Assembly (NCBI GenBank): GCA_963575745.1
Contig: CAUYUJ010000192.1
Span: forward strand, 405,360-469,359
DNA: 64,000 nt
Direction: 5' to 3'
Source of the DNA: Prorocentrum cordatum
Taxonomy: Eukaryota > Sar > Dinophyceae > Prorocentrales > Prorocentraceae
Under the pieces are notes generated by a model. It was not told the origin of the DNA. It did not search any database and worked only from the letters and a program-made list of their open reading frames with translations. This document shows, one piece after another, positions 35,393 to 46,095 of this stretch. Numbering within the stretch: position 1 is the first letter of the stretch; every line of letters starts with the position of its first letter. Position numbers and translations under genes: made by a program.

Positions 35393-35580
35393 TGCAATCT
35401 GCGAGCTGCGAGCTGCATCGCGGGCGTGCCCAGCAGCGTCCCACCTGGGTCCCGGAGATGCCCAGGGGGCGGGCTCGTCCCTCAATGGGGCACACGGAGC
35501 CGCCCCCGGGCAGCGCTCCCGGGCGACAGGGAGGAGAACGAGAAAGGAGAGGCAGGAGGTTCCCCTCATCACCATACGGG

Positions 35581-35637
35581 CTCCTCATCATGATGATGAT
35601 CATAATGATGATCCTGATCAGACTCATCACCATCATC

Positions 35638-35686
<49 letters not shown>

Positions 35687-36640
35687 ACACCATCATCACG
35701 AGGACCACCAGCATCAACACCACAGCCACCACCACCATAACAATACTAATACTTATAATAATGATAATAGTAGTACTGGCGATAATGATAAGAAACATCC
35801 TCATCGTCATCAACAACATCATCATCATCATAACCAAATTAACAATAATACGACTAATACGCTTAATATACGATTCAAAGAATAATAATAATGATGATAA
35901 GACAACTCATAATATAATGATACTACGCATCATCATTACCATCACCATCACCATCATCATCATCAGCAGCAGCCGCATCATCAGCATCATCATCAGCATC
36001 ATCAGCCTCATCAACATCATCAGCATCCTAATCATAAGCATCATCATCATCAACATCACCATCGTCAGCATCAACACCACCACTATCATCCTCATCATCA
36101 ACAACCACGTCATCAGCATCCGCGTTATCGTCATCAACATCAACATCATCATCATTATCATCGACATCGTCACCATCCTGCTCCTCCTCATCATCTGCAT
36201 CAACAACATCATCAACATGATCATGATCATTACCATGACAATTCTAACTGTTACCGTCGTCACCATGCTCATCATCATGACTACTGTCATCATCAGCATC
36301 ACTGACATCATCAGGATGATCATCATCAGCAGCATCGTCAGCAGCGTCCTCCTCCTCATCACCATCATCATCATAATCATAAGCATCACCATCATCATCG
36401 CCCTCAACATTGTCCTCATCATTATACTCATACACATCATCCTAATAATCGCTATCGTCGTCATCATCATCTGCATCATGAGTATCATCATCACCACCAC
36501 CACCAGCAGAACCATCATCACCATCACCACCACCAACACCATCATCACCACCACCATCACCACCACCACCACCACCACCACTCTCATCATCACAACCATC
36601 ATCAGCATCATCCGCGTCTCCTCCGTCGCCCCCTGCCCCA
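35581..36640. repeat. Degenerate CAT/CAC array, about 1.05 kb
   Basis: CATCAT, CACCAT, CATCAG and ATAATG words throughout, AT-richer around 35750-35930. Continuous frames read Ile/Thr or antisense Met/Val/Asp strings and are low complexity. Confidence 0.9.
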
Positions 36641-36663
36641 AGCAGGCGAACTCCCGATCCCAA

Positions 36664-37030
36664 CTTCTCTTCTCCTCCTCAACCTCCTCCTCCTCAACCT
36701 CCTCCTCCTTCTCCTAATCGTCATCCTCTTTCCCCCCTCTCCCTCCCCCTCCCCCTCCTCCTCCTCCTCTCCTCCTCCTCCTCCTCCTCCTCCTCCTCCT
36801 GCTCCTCACCTCCTCCTCCTGCTCCTCCTCCTCCTCCTGCTCCTCCTCCTCCCCCTTCCTCCTCCTCCTCCACCTCCTCCTCCTCCTCCTCCTCCTCCTA
36901 CTCCTCCTCCTCCTCCTCCTCGTCCTCGTCCTCCTGATCCTCCTCCTCCTCATCCCCCCCCCTCTGAAGCTGATCGTCATCATCTTTCCCCCTCCTCCTC
37001 CTCCTCCTCCTCTCCCTCCCTGCTTCCCCC
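36664..37030. repeat. CTC array
   Basis: CTCCTC with TGC and CCC interruptions, about 370 bp, interrupted once by AAGCTGATCGTCATCATC at 36966-36983. Confidence 0.95.
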
Positions 37031-37054
37031 TCCCCCCTCCCAATCCTCACTCTC

Positions 37055-37140
37055 CTGCGGCGGCGATGCATGGCCGACGTCTTGCCGATGCACCGCCGCC
37101 GCTCCGCCGACGCGCACGGCAGATGCACCAGCGGGGGGTG
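37055..37140. mobile_element. Foldback family B, fragment
   Basis: GGCGGCGATGCATGGCCGAC and CTTGCCGATGCACCGCCGCC are module remnants. The arms are not found. Confidence 0.4.
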
Positions 37141-37329
37141 AAGGCCTGGAGCCTTCTTGCCCGCCAGGCCTGGAGACCCCATGCATTCCACACGGGGTCG
37201 GATCGAGCCTAGGGATTTCCCCCCCCCCCCCAAAAAAAAATAGAGGGCAGACAATCCACCCCGATAATAACTACCCCGACACGCGAAACTGTTTCGTGAA
37301 CCCACCCAAAGAAGAAAACAAACAGGGCA

Positions 37330-37640
37330 TGGCTGCTTAGTAAACGCCCAAGGCCGTTTTCGGGGATCTTCTGACCCGGGTCAATCCAGACCCGGGTCAA
37401 TCAGGCCTGCAAAATCCTGCAAGATCATGCACCCAAACCCGGGTCAATGCGAAGGATCCTGCAGGATCCTGCAGGATCCTGCACCCAAACCCGGGTCAAT
37501 GCGACCCTGGCGCTGCAGGATCCTGCAAGATCTGGCACTCTGGTTGACCCCCGTCTGCACTGACCCCCGTCTCGAGGCTCCCGACGTTTAGTAAACGCCA
37601 GTTGTCCGGTCTGGGTGGATTTCCTCCCTTGAAACAGGAG
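37330..37640 (+). repeat. GATCCTGCAG / ACCCGGGTCAA minisatellite
   Basis: GACCCGGGTCAAT and GGATCCTGCA words repeat several times between two TTAGTAAACGCC sites (about 37336 and 37586). A related TTAGTAAACG pair with the following CTTCCCTTGAAA is at 51777-51846. Confidence 0.65.
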
Positions 37641-38300
37641 GGAATCCGAAAAACTTGATGCGGTGCTTTTCGCAGCCCATGGGGGTCGGGGCCCAGCCTC
37701 GGAGGACCAGCAACGTCCTCTGCAGGGCGGAGCCCGGGCCACCCCCCGGTCTGCGAAAAGCACAGCTAGGCAAACCCTTCGGAACTAGAGTAGCGCGCTT
37801 CAGCACTCGCGAGGCAATTCCTCGCAAATGGCTGGGCCCCGCCGAAGGGATCTGCAATCCAGCACATCGTAGGCGAGCGTGTGTTTTTTCCTGCGTTTGC
37901 GGATAAGCACTCTGCGAGTAGTTGAACGCGCTTGGTAAGGACCCGTCAAAGAATTATTATTGGAAATCTCCAGACCCGAAAACTTCCCAGGACTGGGCCC
38001 GAAAACTCCCTCCAGGCGCGAGTCGGGAAAAGATCGGATCGGACCGTCAGCGAAGCGCCACGAATCACATCGAAGTCGGATCACGGCGCTGGGCTCCGGC
38101 TGGCCCCGGCCGATGCCGGCGAATCTGGGAAGACCGCACCGCTACTCCCTGGACCTCTCCCAGGGCTGCTTCCGACCAGAATCTCGAGGCGAACGCACCC
38201 GCGGGCGGCGAGGGCCTCCCACGTTGCCCACAGAGGCAAGAACGAGGACAGGTAGCGGCACCGGCAACAGCTCATTCCTCCCAGACCCCCGACGTCGTGA
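37641..38300. other. Unique DNA, no gene recognised
   Basis: Frames on both strands are 60-160 residues, Arg/Pro/Ser-rich, with no recognisable domain. Confidence 0.35.
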
Positions 38301-38820
38301 TTTTTTCATGACGTCGACCCCCAGCTGTTTGGACCCATTCCCCGAGACCGGCTTTTCATCCTGAGTCGTTTTTTGGCAGCCCCGAGGCCCAGTAGGGGCC
38401 CCCAGAGGCCGAAAATAGCGAAAAACCTCCCGTCGTGATTTTTTCATGACTCGAGGGGGTCTGGGCTCCGAGGATATCAAGCCGCCCCGAATCGAATCGG
38501 AAGCATGGGCCCAGAACGCGCGGATCGGACCGCGCGGGATCGGATCGCGGGCAGCCCCGGCCCGGGGTCCTCCGACGTGGCGAGGACCACCTGCCCAGGT
38601 ATCCGCCTGGGCCCGCGGGCGGAGCATGGACCGATCGTCTTGGCATTCCTAGAACCCAGACCCCCTCGAGTCATGAAAAAATCACGGCGGGAGGTTTTTC
38701 GTTATTTTCAGCCTCTGGGGGCCCCTACCGGGCCTCGGGGCTGTCAAAAAACGACTCAGGATGAAAAACCGGTCTCGGGGAATGGGTCCAAACCGCTGGG
38801 GGTCGACGTCATGAAAATTA
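38301..38820. mobile_element. Large foldback with roughly 160-bp arms
   Basis: Left arm 38301-38467 and right arm 38655-38820 are close inverted repeats: TTTCATGACGTCGACCCCCA pairs with TGGGGGTCGACGTCATGAAA, and TTTCATGACTCGAGGGGGTC pairs with GACCCCCTCGAGTCATGAAA. The loop is about 190 bp. Part of an arm also occurs singly at 4720-4795. Confidence 0.8.
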
Positions 38821-38959
38821 TCCCGGCAAAGCAACCTAACAGCGATGTGTAGGAGCATATCTGGAAGCATTCCCCTTAAGATTCAGATGAGAATCCAGTT
38901 GTAGAATTCTGCTGTTCTCGCAGTCGTAGTCGCATTCGCGATGACAGTCGCAGTGGCAA

Positions 38960-40216
38960 CGGCAGTCGCAGTCACAGCCTCGGCCTCAGCCTGCCTCAGC
39001 CTCAGCCTCAGCCTGCCTCAGCCTCAGCCTGCCTCAGCCTCAGCCTCAGCCTGCTTCAGCCTCAGCCTCAGTCTGCCTTCAACCTCGGCCTCAGCCTGCC
39101 TCAGCCTCAGCCTGCATCAGCCTCAGCCTCAGCCTCAGCCTGCCTCAGCCACAGCCTCAGCCTCAGCCTCAGCCTCAGCCTGCTTCAGCCTCAGCCTCAG
39201 TCTGCCTTCAGCCTCGGCCTCAGCCTCAGCCTGCCTCAGCCTCAGCCTGCATCAGCCTCAGCCTCAGCCTCAGCCTGCCTCAGCATCAGCCTGCAGCCTC
39301 AGCCTGCCTCTGCCTCAGCCTCAGCCTGCTTCAGCCTCAGCCTCAGTCTGCCTTCAGCCTCGGCCTCAGCCTCAGCCTGCCTCAGCCTCAGCCTGCATCA
39401 GCCTCAGCCTCAGCCTCAGCCTGCCTCAGCATCAGCCTGCTTCAGCCTCAGCCTCAGCCTGCCTCAGCCTCAGCCTCAGCCAGCCTGCTTCAGCCTCAGC
39501 CTCAGTCTGCCTTCAGCCTCGGCCTCAGCCTCAGCCTGCCTCAGCCTCAGCCTGCATCAGCCTCAGCCTCAGCCTCAGCCTGCCTCAGCATCAGCCTGCT
39601 TCAGCCTCAGCCTCAGCCTGCCTCAGCCTCAGCCTCAGCTGCTTCAGCCTCAGCCTCAGTCTGCCTTCAGCCTCGGCCTCAGCCTCAGCCTGCCTCAGCC
39701 TCAGCCTGCATCAGCCTCAGCCTCAGCCTCAGCCTCAGCCTCAGCCTGCCTCAGCCTCAGCCTCAGCCTGCCTCAGCCTCAGCCTGCCTCAGCCTCAGCC
39801 TCAGCCTGCTTCAGCCTCAGCCTCAGTCTGCCTTCAGCCTCGGCCTCAGCCTCAGCCTGCCTCAGCCTCAGCCTGCATCAGCCTCAGCCTCAGCCTCAGC
39901 CTGCCTCAGCATCAGCCTGCCTCAGCCTCAGCCTCAGCCTGCCTCAGCCTCAGCCTCAGCCTGCTTCAGCCTCAGCCTCAGTCTGCCTTCAGCCTCGGCC
40001 TCAGCCTCAGCCTGCCTCAGCCTCAGCCTGCATCAGCCTCAGCCTCAGCCTCAGCCTGCCTCAGCATCAGCCTGCCTCAGCCTCAGCCTCAGCCTGCCTC
40101 AGCCTCAGCCTCAGCCTGCTTCAGCCTCAGCCTCAGTCTGCCTTCAGCCTCGGCCTCAGCCTCAGCCTGCCTCAGCCTCAGCCTGCCTCAGCCTCAGCCT
40201 CAGCCTGCCTCAGCAT
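38960..40216 (+). repeat. CAGCCT hexamer satellite with higher-order period
   Basis: CAGCCT units, nearly pure, with TGC insertions. The marker TCTGCCTTCAGCCTCGGCCT recurs at about 39070, 39201, 39349, 39508, 39660, 39829, 39980 and 40138, a higher-order spacing of roughly 130-170 bp. An open frame of 529 residues crosses this array and enters the next; it is repeat translation. Confidence 0.95.
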
Positions 40217-40790
40217 TCAAAATGTGGCCCGGGAGTGGAATTCTGGGAAGTCGAAGAGCACGAAGTGGCCTACAATTAACTCCGGGCATTCAAAATCATG
40301 CCCAAGAATGGAGTTCTGGGAACTCGAAGACCACGAAGTGGCCTACAGTTGGCTCCGGGCATTCAAAATCATGCCCAGGAATGAAATTCTGGGAACTCGG
40401 AGACCACGAAGTGGCCTACAATTGGCTCCGGGCATTCAAAATCATACACAGGAATGGAGTTCTGGGAACTCGAAGACCACGAAATGGCCTACAACTAGCT
40501 CCGGGCATTCAAAATGTGGCCCGGGAATAGTGTTCTGGGAAATCCAAAAACACGAAGTGGCCTACAGTTGGCTCCGGGCATCCAAAATGTGGCCCAGGAA
40601 TGGAGTTCTGGGAATTCGAAGAGCACGAAGTGGCCTACAATTAACTCCGGGCATTCAAAATCATGCCCAGGAATGGAGTTCTGGGAAGTCGAAGAGCACG
40701 AAGTGGCCTACAGTTGGCTCCGGGCATTCAAAATGTGGCCCCGGAGTGGAGGTCTTGGAAGTCGAAGAGCACGAAGTGTGTGACTGTGGC
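40217..40790 (+). repeat. 73-bp tandem repeat, eight copies
   Basis: GTGGCC of each unit lies at 40265, 40338, 40411, 40484 (as ATGGCC), 40557, 40630, 40703 and 40776 (as GTGTGT), exactly 73 bp apart. The unit contains GGCTCCGGGCATTCAAAAT, two short hairpins (CCGGGC against GCCCGG, and GTTCTGGGAAC) and CGAAGAGCACGAA. Because 73 is not a multiple of three, a frame through the array rotates through all phases, which argues against coding. The same unit and spacing are in the palindrome arms at 14-27 kb. Confidence 0.92.
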
Positions 40791-41395
40791 TGAAAGCGAG
40801 CCCGGCCCTGAACCCGGCCCTCGCTGTCCGGATGCCGCCCAGACCTCCCTTCTGAGTCATCAGATGCTCTCTTTTGACACCATTAGAAACCTATCAGTCT
40901 TCGCTGTTAGGTAAAATCACAACGTCGGGGGTCTGGGAACCGATCTCGGTCTCCAGCCCCCCGGGTTATGGGAACCTGTGTGTTTTGGCGCGGACTCACT
41001 GACGGATTGGGACCTCAGCAGCGCTTGGGACATCAGTGTTTTTCCGCGGTGGCCACCGCTGATGGCCGGGGGGGCGAGGATTCATGGTGGTGATGATGAG
41101 GATGAGGATGAGGGAGAGATAGTTGTAGCTGGTGAGATGGTGATGATGCTGGTGGTGATGATGATGGTGGTGATGGTGATTTCCCTCGAGGCCAGGACCA
41201 GACTGGAGGCCGCACAGGTCTGAAGGACAATTCTGGCCAGTCGCAAAGATCCCGGGTTCTCGAGATGCCCCGCGCAGGGCCACGTCTGGAAGGCGCTGGC
41301 GCAAGGGGGCTGCGCCGCGCTGCCTCGGACTGTGGGTGAAGATAACCACCCGCGCAAGAATGCGGAGGCCTCATCCTCAGCGGCTGTGTCATTAT
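40791..41395. other. Unique DNA with short GATGAT tract
   Basis: GATGATGAG and GGTGATGATG runs at 41088-41180. No gene is seen. Confidence 0.4.
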
Positions 41396-42719
41396 AGTAC
41401 TCATCGATCGGGGCCTCCTCGAATTGACTAGAAGTTGCCCACGCTCTGCGTTGGCAGAGCCTGAGGCGCGGGCGCGGGGGCCGATGGGGGCGCGCGCGAC
41501 ACTGCTGCTGGCGGGGAAAGGCGCGCCACGAACGAAATTGACTGCTCTCGCTGCTCTAGCATCGGAGCCAGTAAGCCATCTCCTCCTCGAGCCGCCCCGC
41601 TGGGGCCACTCCGCGGCGGCGGGTCGACTTTCCCTCCGACGCCAGCGCCCGCTGGACGAGCGAGCGGTCTTGCCAAGATGGGGCCCCGATCGCGAGCTTC
41701 GTCGTCTCTGTCTCGAAGCATCTCTCGACCCCGATGAGACGGACGGCGAGCTGCAAGTCGCCGCCGCAGGCGCTCCGCCCTCTGGCCTGGATGCGCTCCC
41801 AAGCGCTCCTGCGCCCCGCGGGGAGGGCGGGGGTGCGCGCCAGCCCGCTCGCGGGCGCGGCGGCAGCGCCCCCCCCCGAATCCGCCGCTGCCTGGCCCGC
41901 CATGGTCTGGAGGGGGGCGAGGCGGCAAGGTAGGCGTCGCCCTTGCGCACGTTGTCCTCAGGACTGCTGACGATGCCGATGGCGTCAATGATGTTGCTGC
42001 TGCTGGCTACGGTAGTTCGCGGTGTACGCGGCAGCGTTGTAACCTGAGAGCCACTGGCGAGGTCTGCTGATCTCCGACGCGCTGCCCAAGCGCCAGGCGC
42101 GCCCTCAATCCGCCGAGGCCGTCGGACAAGCTAGTGGCGAGGATCGAGCGGCGGCGGAGGCGGCGCGGTGCTTGACCGCGTCGGGCGCGCCTCGGCCCTG
42201 AGAACAGGCTTGGGCAGCAAACCCGATGGCGACGGTGAGATGCGCAAGTGTGAGAGCTCGAAGTCTGCGCAGGTCATGGCGTTCATTATTGTTATGCGTA
42301 GTCAAGATCATATTCACGTAGTGGGCACGTGGTGCATGTAGCTGGTTCCCATTGGTATGAATGATGAGTAAGTTCTGGCTTGCGCGCGCCTGCGTGCCAT
42401 GATCATCGCATGCGTCGCATGCGCGAGTGCATTTTGACGGGCTTCGCAGCCTTTTCCCAGCTGGAGCGCCGTTAGCAACGATGGCAGTCCACGCCCCGTC
42501 GCCCTCGACGCGGTTGGATCTGTCACCGGCTGCCGTATAGCCCCAAAACGTTTCCCACGAGGCCGGACGTTGCGCGCGAGCGGCCAATGCACGTCGCCGT
42601 CGCTATCGGCCCCGTCGATGGGGCTCTTCTGAGGGGGGGGAGTGGGCGAGCGAACTGGATCCTGGATGGGGCCCCCGGCCCGCTGATACATCCAGAAGGT
42701 GGGCCAAAGAGCGCGCGCG

Positions 42720-43748
42720 TCACAACGCAGGAAAGAGTCTCGCACGCATTCGTCCCCCGGCGGATTTCGGATGACGGGCGGCTGCTATGTCTCCTGGGAA
42801 TTCTCGCCGATGGGGCGCGGAGTCAGGCGCGAATGATCGTCCGCGCGCAGCTTGGCCCACGGGCGCGCCTTCGATTCGACCGAGAGAGCGCCCTGCGAGT
42901 TGACGGTGGCTGCGCTGACTGGGCGGCTGGCTGCTCGCGGCCGCCCGCTGCTCGAGCCCGCGCCGCCCGGAAAAAGGTAGCGAGAAAATGGCGCATTGAT
43001 AGGCGGGCGCGCTCGCGTTGCTCTGCCACCAACTCAACCGGTGCACGAACAATTTCTGTTGCCGAAAGTGCAATCTGCCACTCTTGAAACACATGAAAAA
43101 AAGGTAGCGAGGGAATGATGAGCGTTCTGGCCGTAGGCCTGGCGCGCGGCCCTCCTCATCATTGCTCGGAGCTCTCGTGCGATGGAGCTGTCTAGACGGC
43201 GATGGCCCCGCGGGCTCACCGCGTAGCTTTCCAGCCCTGACCAGATGGGGCCCGCGACGTTGGAGAGGAAGAATAGACGCTTGGCCCTTCGGGCCCCCCC
43301 CCCGAGAACCAGTGGGCGCCACTGCGAACCCCTCCGGCTTTCCCAGACTGGATTTGAGCTTCAATTTCACGCGATCGCGATTGGCCGCGTGAACATACCA
43401 CCCAGAATGCATTTTCATCCTGAACCGCGCCCCCAGATATGCTGCGCTCCCCCACCACTGTGGCCCCGCGGGCCCCCGGAGATACCGGCGCGCCCTGCTC
43501 GCCCACGTCCGGGGCGCAGCCGCCGAGGTCCAGGGCCTGAGCAAGTCGTTGTCGACGGCACTAACTGCAGCGCCTGGAAAGACCGAGCTGTCGGGCACCA
43601 AGATTATCACAAACAAACCGACTGCTAACGCGCCGAGGCGCGCGTCGCGCTGCTCAGCTGAGAACGGGCGCGAAACTTGGAGCGAGCCCCCTCGTGCTTC
43701 GGCCGCGTCTGAACGCCATTTTGACGCCACTGGGTCAGAAGACCCCAT
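42720..43748 (-). CDS. Open frame of 342 aa, unknown
   Basis: The longest non-repetitive frame in the window. Composition is mixed rather than a homopolymer. It contains a short hydrophobic stretch near residue 45 (LGALAVGLFVIILVP) and a segment GPQWWGSAAYLGARFRMKMH. At this GC content a frame of this length can arise by chance in a 64-kb window. I recognise no domain. Possible readings are a decayed reverse-transcriptase region of the retroelement whose endonuclease lies upstream, an exon, or chance. Confidence 0.22.
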   Translation of the reverse strand: MGSSDPVASKWRSDAAEARGGSLQVSRPFSAEQRDARLGALAVGLFVIILVPDSSVFPGAAVSAVDNDLLRPWTSAAAPRTWASRARRYLRGPAGPQWWGSAAYLGARFRMKMHSGWYVHAANRDRVKLKLKSSLGKPEGFAVAPTGSRGGGPKGQASILPLQRRGPHLVRAGKLRGEPAGPSPSRQLHRTRAPSNDEEGRAPGLRPERSSFPRYLFFMCFKSGRLHFRQQKLFVHRLSWWQSNASAPAYQCAIFSLPFSGRRGLEQRAAASSQPPSQRSHRQLAGRSLGRIEGAPVGQAARGRSFAPDSAPHRREFPGDIAAARHPKSAGGRMRARLFPAL

Positions 43749-43784
43749 GAACAGTTCAGGTTCGTAAGAAACTCCGCCCCCCCC

Positions 43785-44492
43785 TTATGTCCCCCGGCGA
43801 AGGGCAAGGCTGGCGTCAGAAGCCAGAAGCTGCACCGCAACATCGGCGCGATGCTGCTCGAGGAGGGGGGGGGGTGTTCGTCGCCGCGTCGAACAGCGTG
43901 CGCTGCCGTGGCCCTCTGGAGGCAGCCCGACGCGAACGCGCCGCGCATGTCGCCTTGCTTGGGCAGAACAAGTAAATGCGCAGCTCTCGTTTTCTATATC
44001 AAGAGCTTGGCCAGCAGCATCAGCGATTCGCGCCGACGGGAGAGGGCGCCTCCGCGGGCGCGCGACGGCGGCGAGCATGGCGCCCCACACTGGGCGAGGC
44101 CGGCATTGCTGGTTCAAGAACGCGACCGCGATCTCGAACAACCGGGCCAACGGCGGGATGCACCTGCGTCGTTTCTCTCGCTGGAGGCGCATCTGCGTGC
44201 ACTCGAGCTCCCCCGCTGCCGCCTCCAATGCTGCTGCGTCAAGGGCGCCCGTGATCTCGCCGGTCGGCGCCGGGTCGTCGACGCGGCCCGCCATTCTCGC
44301 GACGGCGGCCAGGCCGTCGACGTAGAGACTGGCGCGCGCGGGCGTCGCCGACAAGCCTCCCGAGTTAGCGGCCTCAGAAAGGGCCGCGGCGCACTCGTGA
44401 GCTGTCGGGCGCGTTGAGGGCAGCGCCAGATGCAATCTCTGTCGCGGGCCCGCGCGGCGACCCGCTCCTGGATGCCGAGCAGCGCTGGGCAA
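43785..44492 (-). pseudogene. Possible reverse-transcriptase remnant (weak)
   Basis: Contains ASLYVDGLAAVARMAG at about residues 54-69. It resembles the catalytic-core block of retroelement polymerases (Y-x-D-D) with the second Asp replaced by Gly. The frame is on the same strand as the endonuclease remnant at 44530-45863 and downstream of it, which is the expected order. Against it: only about 120 codons separate the two, far less than a complete palm and fingers would need, and no other reverse-transcriptase motif is legible. Held as a weak hypothesis. Confidence 0.22.
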
Positions 44493-44529
44493 TTGAACGG
44501 AAACCGTTGCGCGCGAAGCTGAATTCTTA

Positions 44530-45863
44530 CATAAAAATCAACTCCAAACGGTCAAGTCGTGCTCGTCGGCGCCAATGAGGCTGACTGCCTCCCAGAATGA
44601 CACGCTTACTGCCACCATCGCGAATGATCTGCGCGAAAAGAAAAATGTGGCGCGTCGGGAACTGGTCCTCTTGATCTCTCGGAAAGCCTTTTGCATGTCT
44701 CAATGCTCTGCGCAACGTCAACGATGAAAGGATGATTGGTTTATCTTTTTGCAGGTTTGCAGGCCAGCCGCCAAAAAGCCCAAATCCCATCGAATGTTAT
44801 CAACGATCGGTGATGGCGTGGCGATGGGAACCTTGAACTGCATTACCATCGGAATGTGATCGGCTGCGTGGACAAGACTTCGAATGCGGCGACGAACCTT
44901 CCAATCCAATCGCACAGACTTCACAATGTCCATGATGTTGTCAGGTCAAATGAAGTCATCGATGCGAGAGCAGGGGCGTTTGGGGCTGTAATAGGTGCAA
45001 CCTGCGTGCGTATGCGCGTTGATGGCGACGAGCTCGTTGGTGATCAGCTGGTCGTGTACGGGTCTGCCAAACTCCGTCACGTCGCTAGCCTGATAGCGGC
45101 CCAGGGACGCGTCGACGTGTAGTTGTCGTGCTCGCCGTCCGAACCCTTTGTTGAGGTCTGCGAGGATAATAGGTGTGACCCGGTTCGGCGCCTCCTGCAT
45201 TACACTTAAAACCCACCCACAGCCGTCGACATCTTTGCCGCCATGCCTGATTGAGGCCTGGGCCGCTCGGGCGCAGGGGGGGATGCGCAGCAACTAGTCG
45301 TAGGCGTATGTGTCCGCGATGAATATCCATGGCTCGTGGTCGGCAGCCAGGGTGGTCAGCCGCTGGCGGATGCAAAATCTTGACACTGCCAATGTTGCAA
45401 GAATAATTCTTTGCGGCTCCGATACTGCAGCCCGCGGAACTGTTGGTGCGTGCACCTCTGCCCCACCCACAGGGGCACCCACGCGTGATGGTGTGGGGCA
45501 TCGGCGACGCGATGATGTACCTCGGTCCCGACGTAGAGGAGCACATCTACTGAGCGGCACAGGTCTGATGTGTGGTCCACTCTGCCCTGGGCGCCCGACA
45601 GCGAGAAAGGCCCCAGCCCATGACAATCGGCTTGGTCGAAATACTGTGCTGACAAACTTTGGAGTCGCTGCTGATGATGTCCTGGCCGCGCTGCCGTCCT
45701 GAAAGTAGAGGCTCGCATCTGGGATCCTGGACATGGTCAGGTGAAAGCTGCGGTTGTCCCTGATCCCCTGGTGCCAGTGGGTCTCGAACAGCCTCTCGGA
45801 GTGCGCGGACTGCTGGCGATTTATCTGCTTAGTGGCCCCCCACGCGCTGGCTGCTCGATATTG
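44530..45863 (-). pseudogene. Degenerate EEP endonuclease domain of a non-LTR-type retroelement
   Basis: One minus-strand frame reads through most of an endonuclease/exonuclease/phosphatase fold, the target-nicking domain of many non-LTR retrotransposons. Visible blocks in order: LFETHW near 45790 (compare the QETHW motif with the catalytic Glu); PWIFIADTYAYD near 45300; PIILADLNKGFG near 45170 (compare GDFN, here with Ala for Gly and Leu for Phe); NELVAINAHTHAG followed by CSRIDDFI near 44950 (compare SRIDYI); and AADHIPMVMQF near 44860 (compare the SDH catalytic block). WDLGFLAAG and a Lys/Arg-rich linker follow. The frame is broken by TAG at 45294-45296, TGA at 44946-44948 and further stops after 44720, with no shift needed between the pieces. 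It is therefore inactive unless stops are decoded or introns lie there. No flanking duplication or poly-A was identified. Confidence 0.65.
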
Positions 45864-46044
45864 CTACTGCTGGAGATAGCCATGTTCTCACCGCGCTGTC
45901 AAGCGCTTGGTGCCGGCACGCTGAAACATCATTTGCACAACATGGCCGCGCGCGGGGTGCCGTCGGAAGGCCCTCCGCCTCAGCACTGGGCGGGGGGGCT
46001 CTGAAAGGGAGGCCGTTGTATCTTCAATTGCCTGAGCGCGCGGC

Positions 46045-46060
46045 GGCCTTATGATGATGC

Positions 46061-46093
<33 letters not shown>

Positions 46094-46095
46094 CG
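46045..46095. repeat. Short GAT array
   Basis: About 14 GAT units followed by GACGACG. Confidence 0.9.

Larger units (their letters stand above)
41396..44525. other. 3.1-kb low-repeat GC-rich stretch, possibly retroelement-derived
   Basis: This is the longest part of the window without obvious repeats. Minus-strand frames of 305 residues (41033-41950), 342 residues (42720-43748) and 235 residues (43785-44492) are open but not alignable by eye to a family. The stretch lies directly downstream, in transcription sense, of the endonuclease-domain remnant, where the reverse transcriptase of a non-LTR element would be expected. Confidence 0.3.

Noticed and set aside
38941-40530. 529-codon Ala/Ser/Pro/Gln/Leu frame
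   Set aside because: It runs through the CAGCCT satellite and then the 73-bp array. The 73-bp step rotates the frame, and no non-repeat domain is present.
40217-40790. tRNA-derived origin of the 73-bp unit
   Set aside because: The length is suggestive, but there is no recognisable internal promoter box B or cloverleaf. Only two short hairpins are seen.
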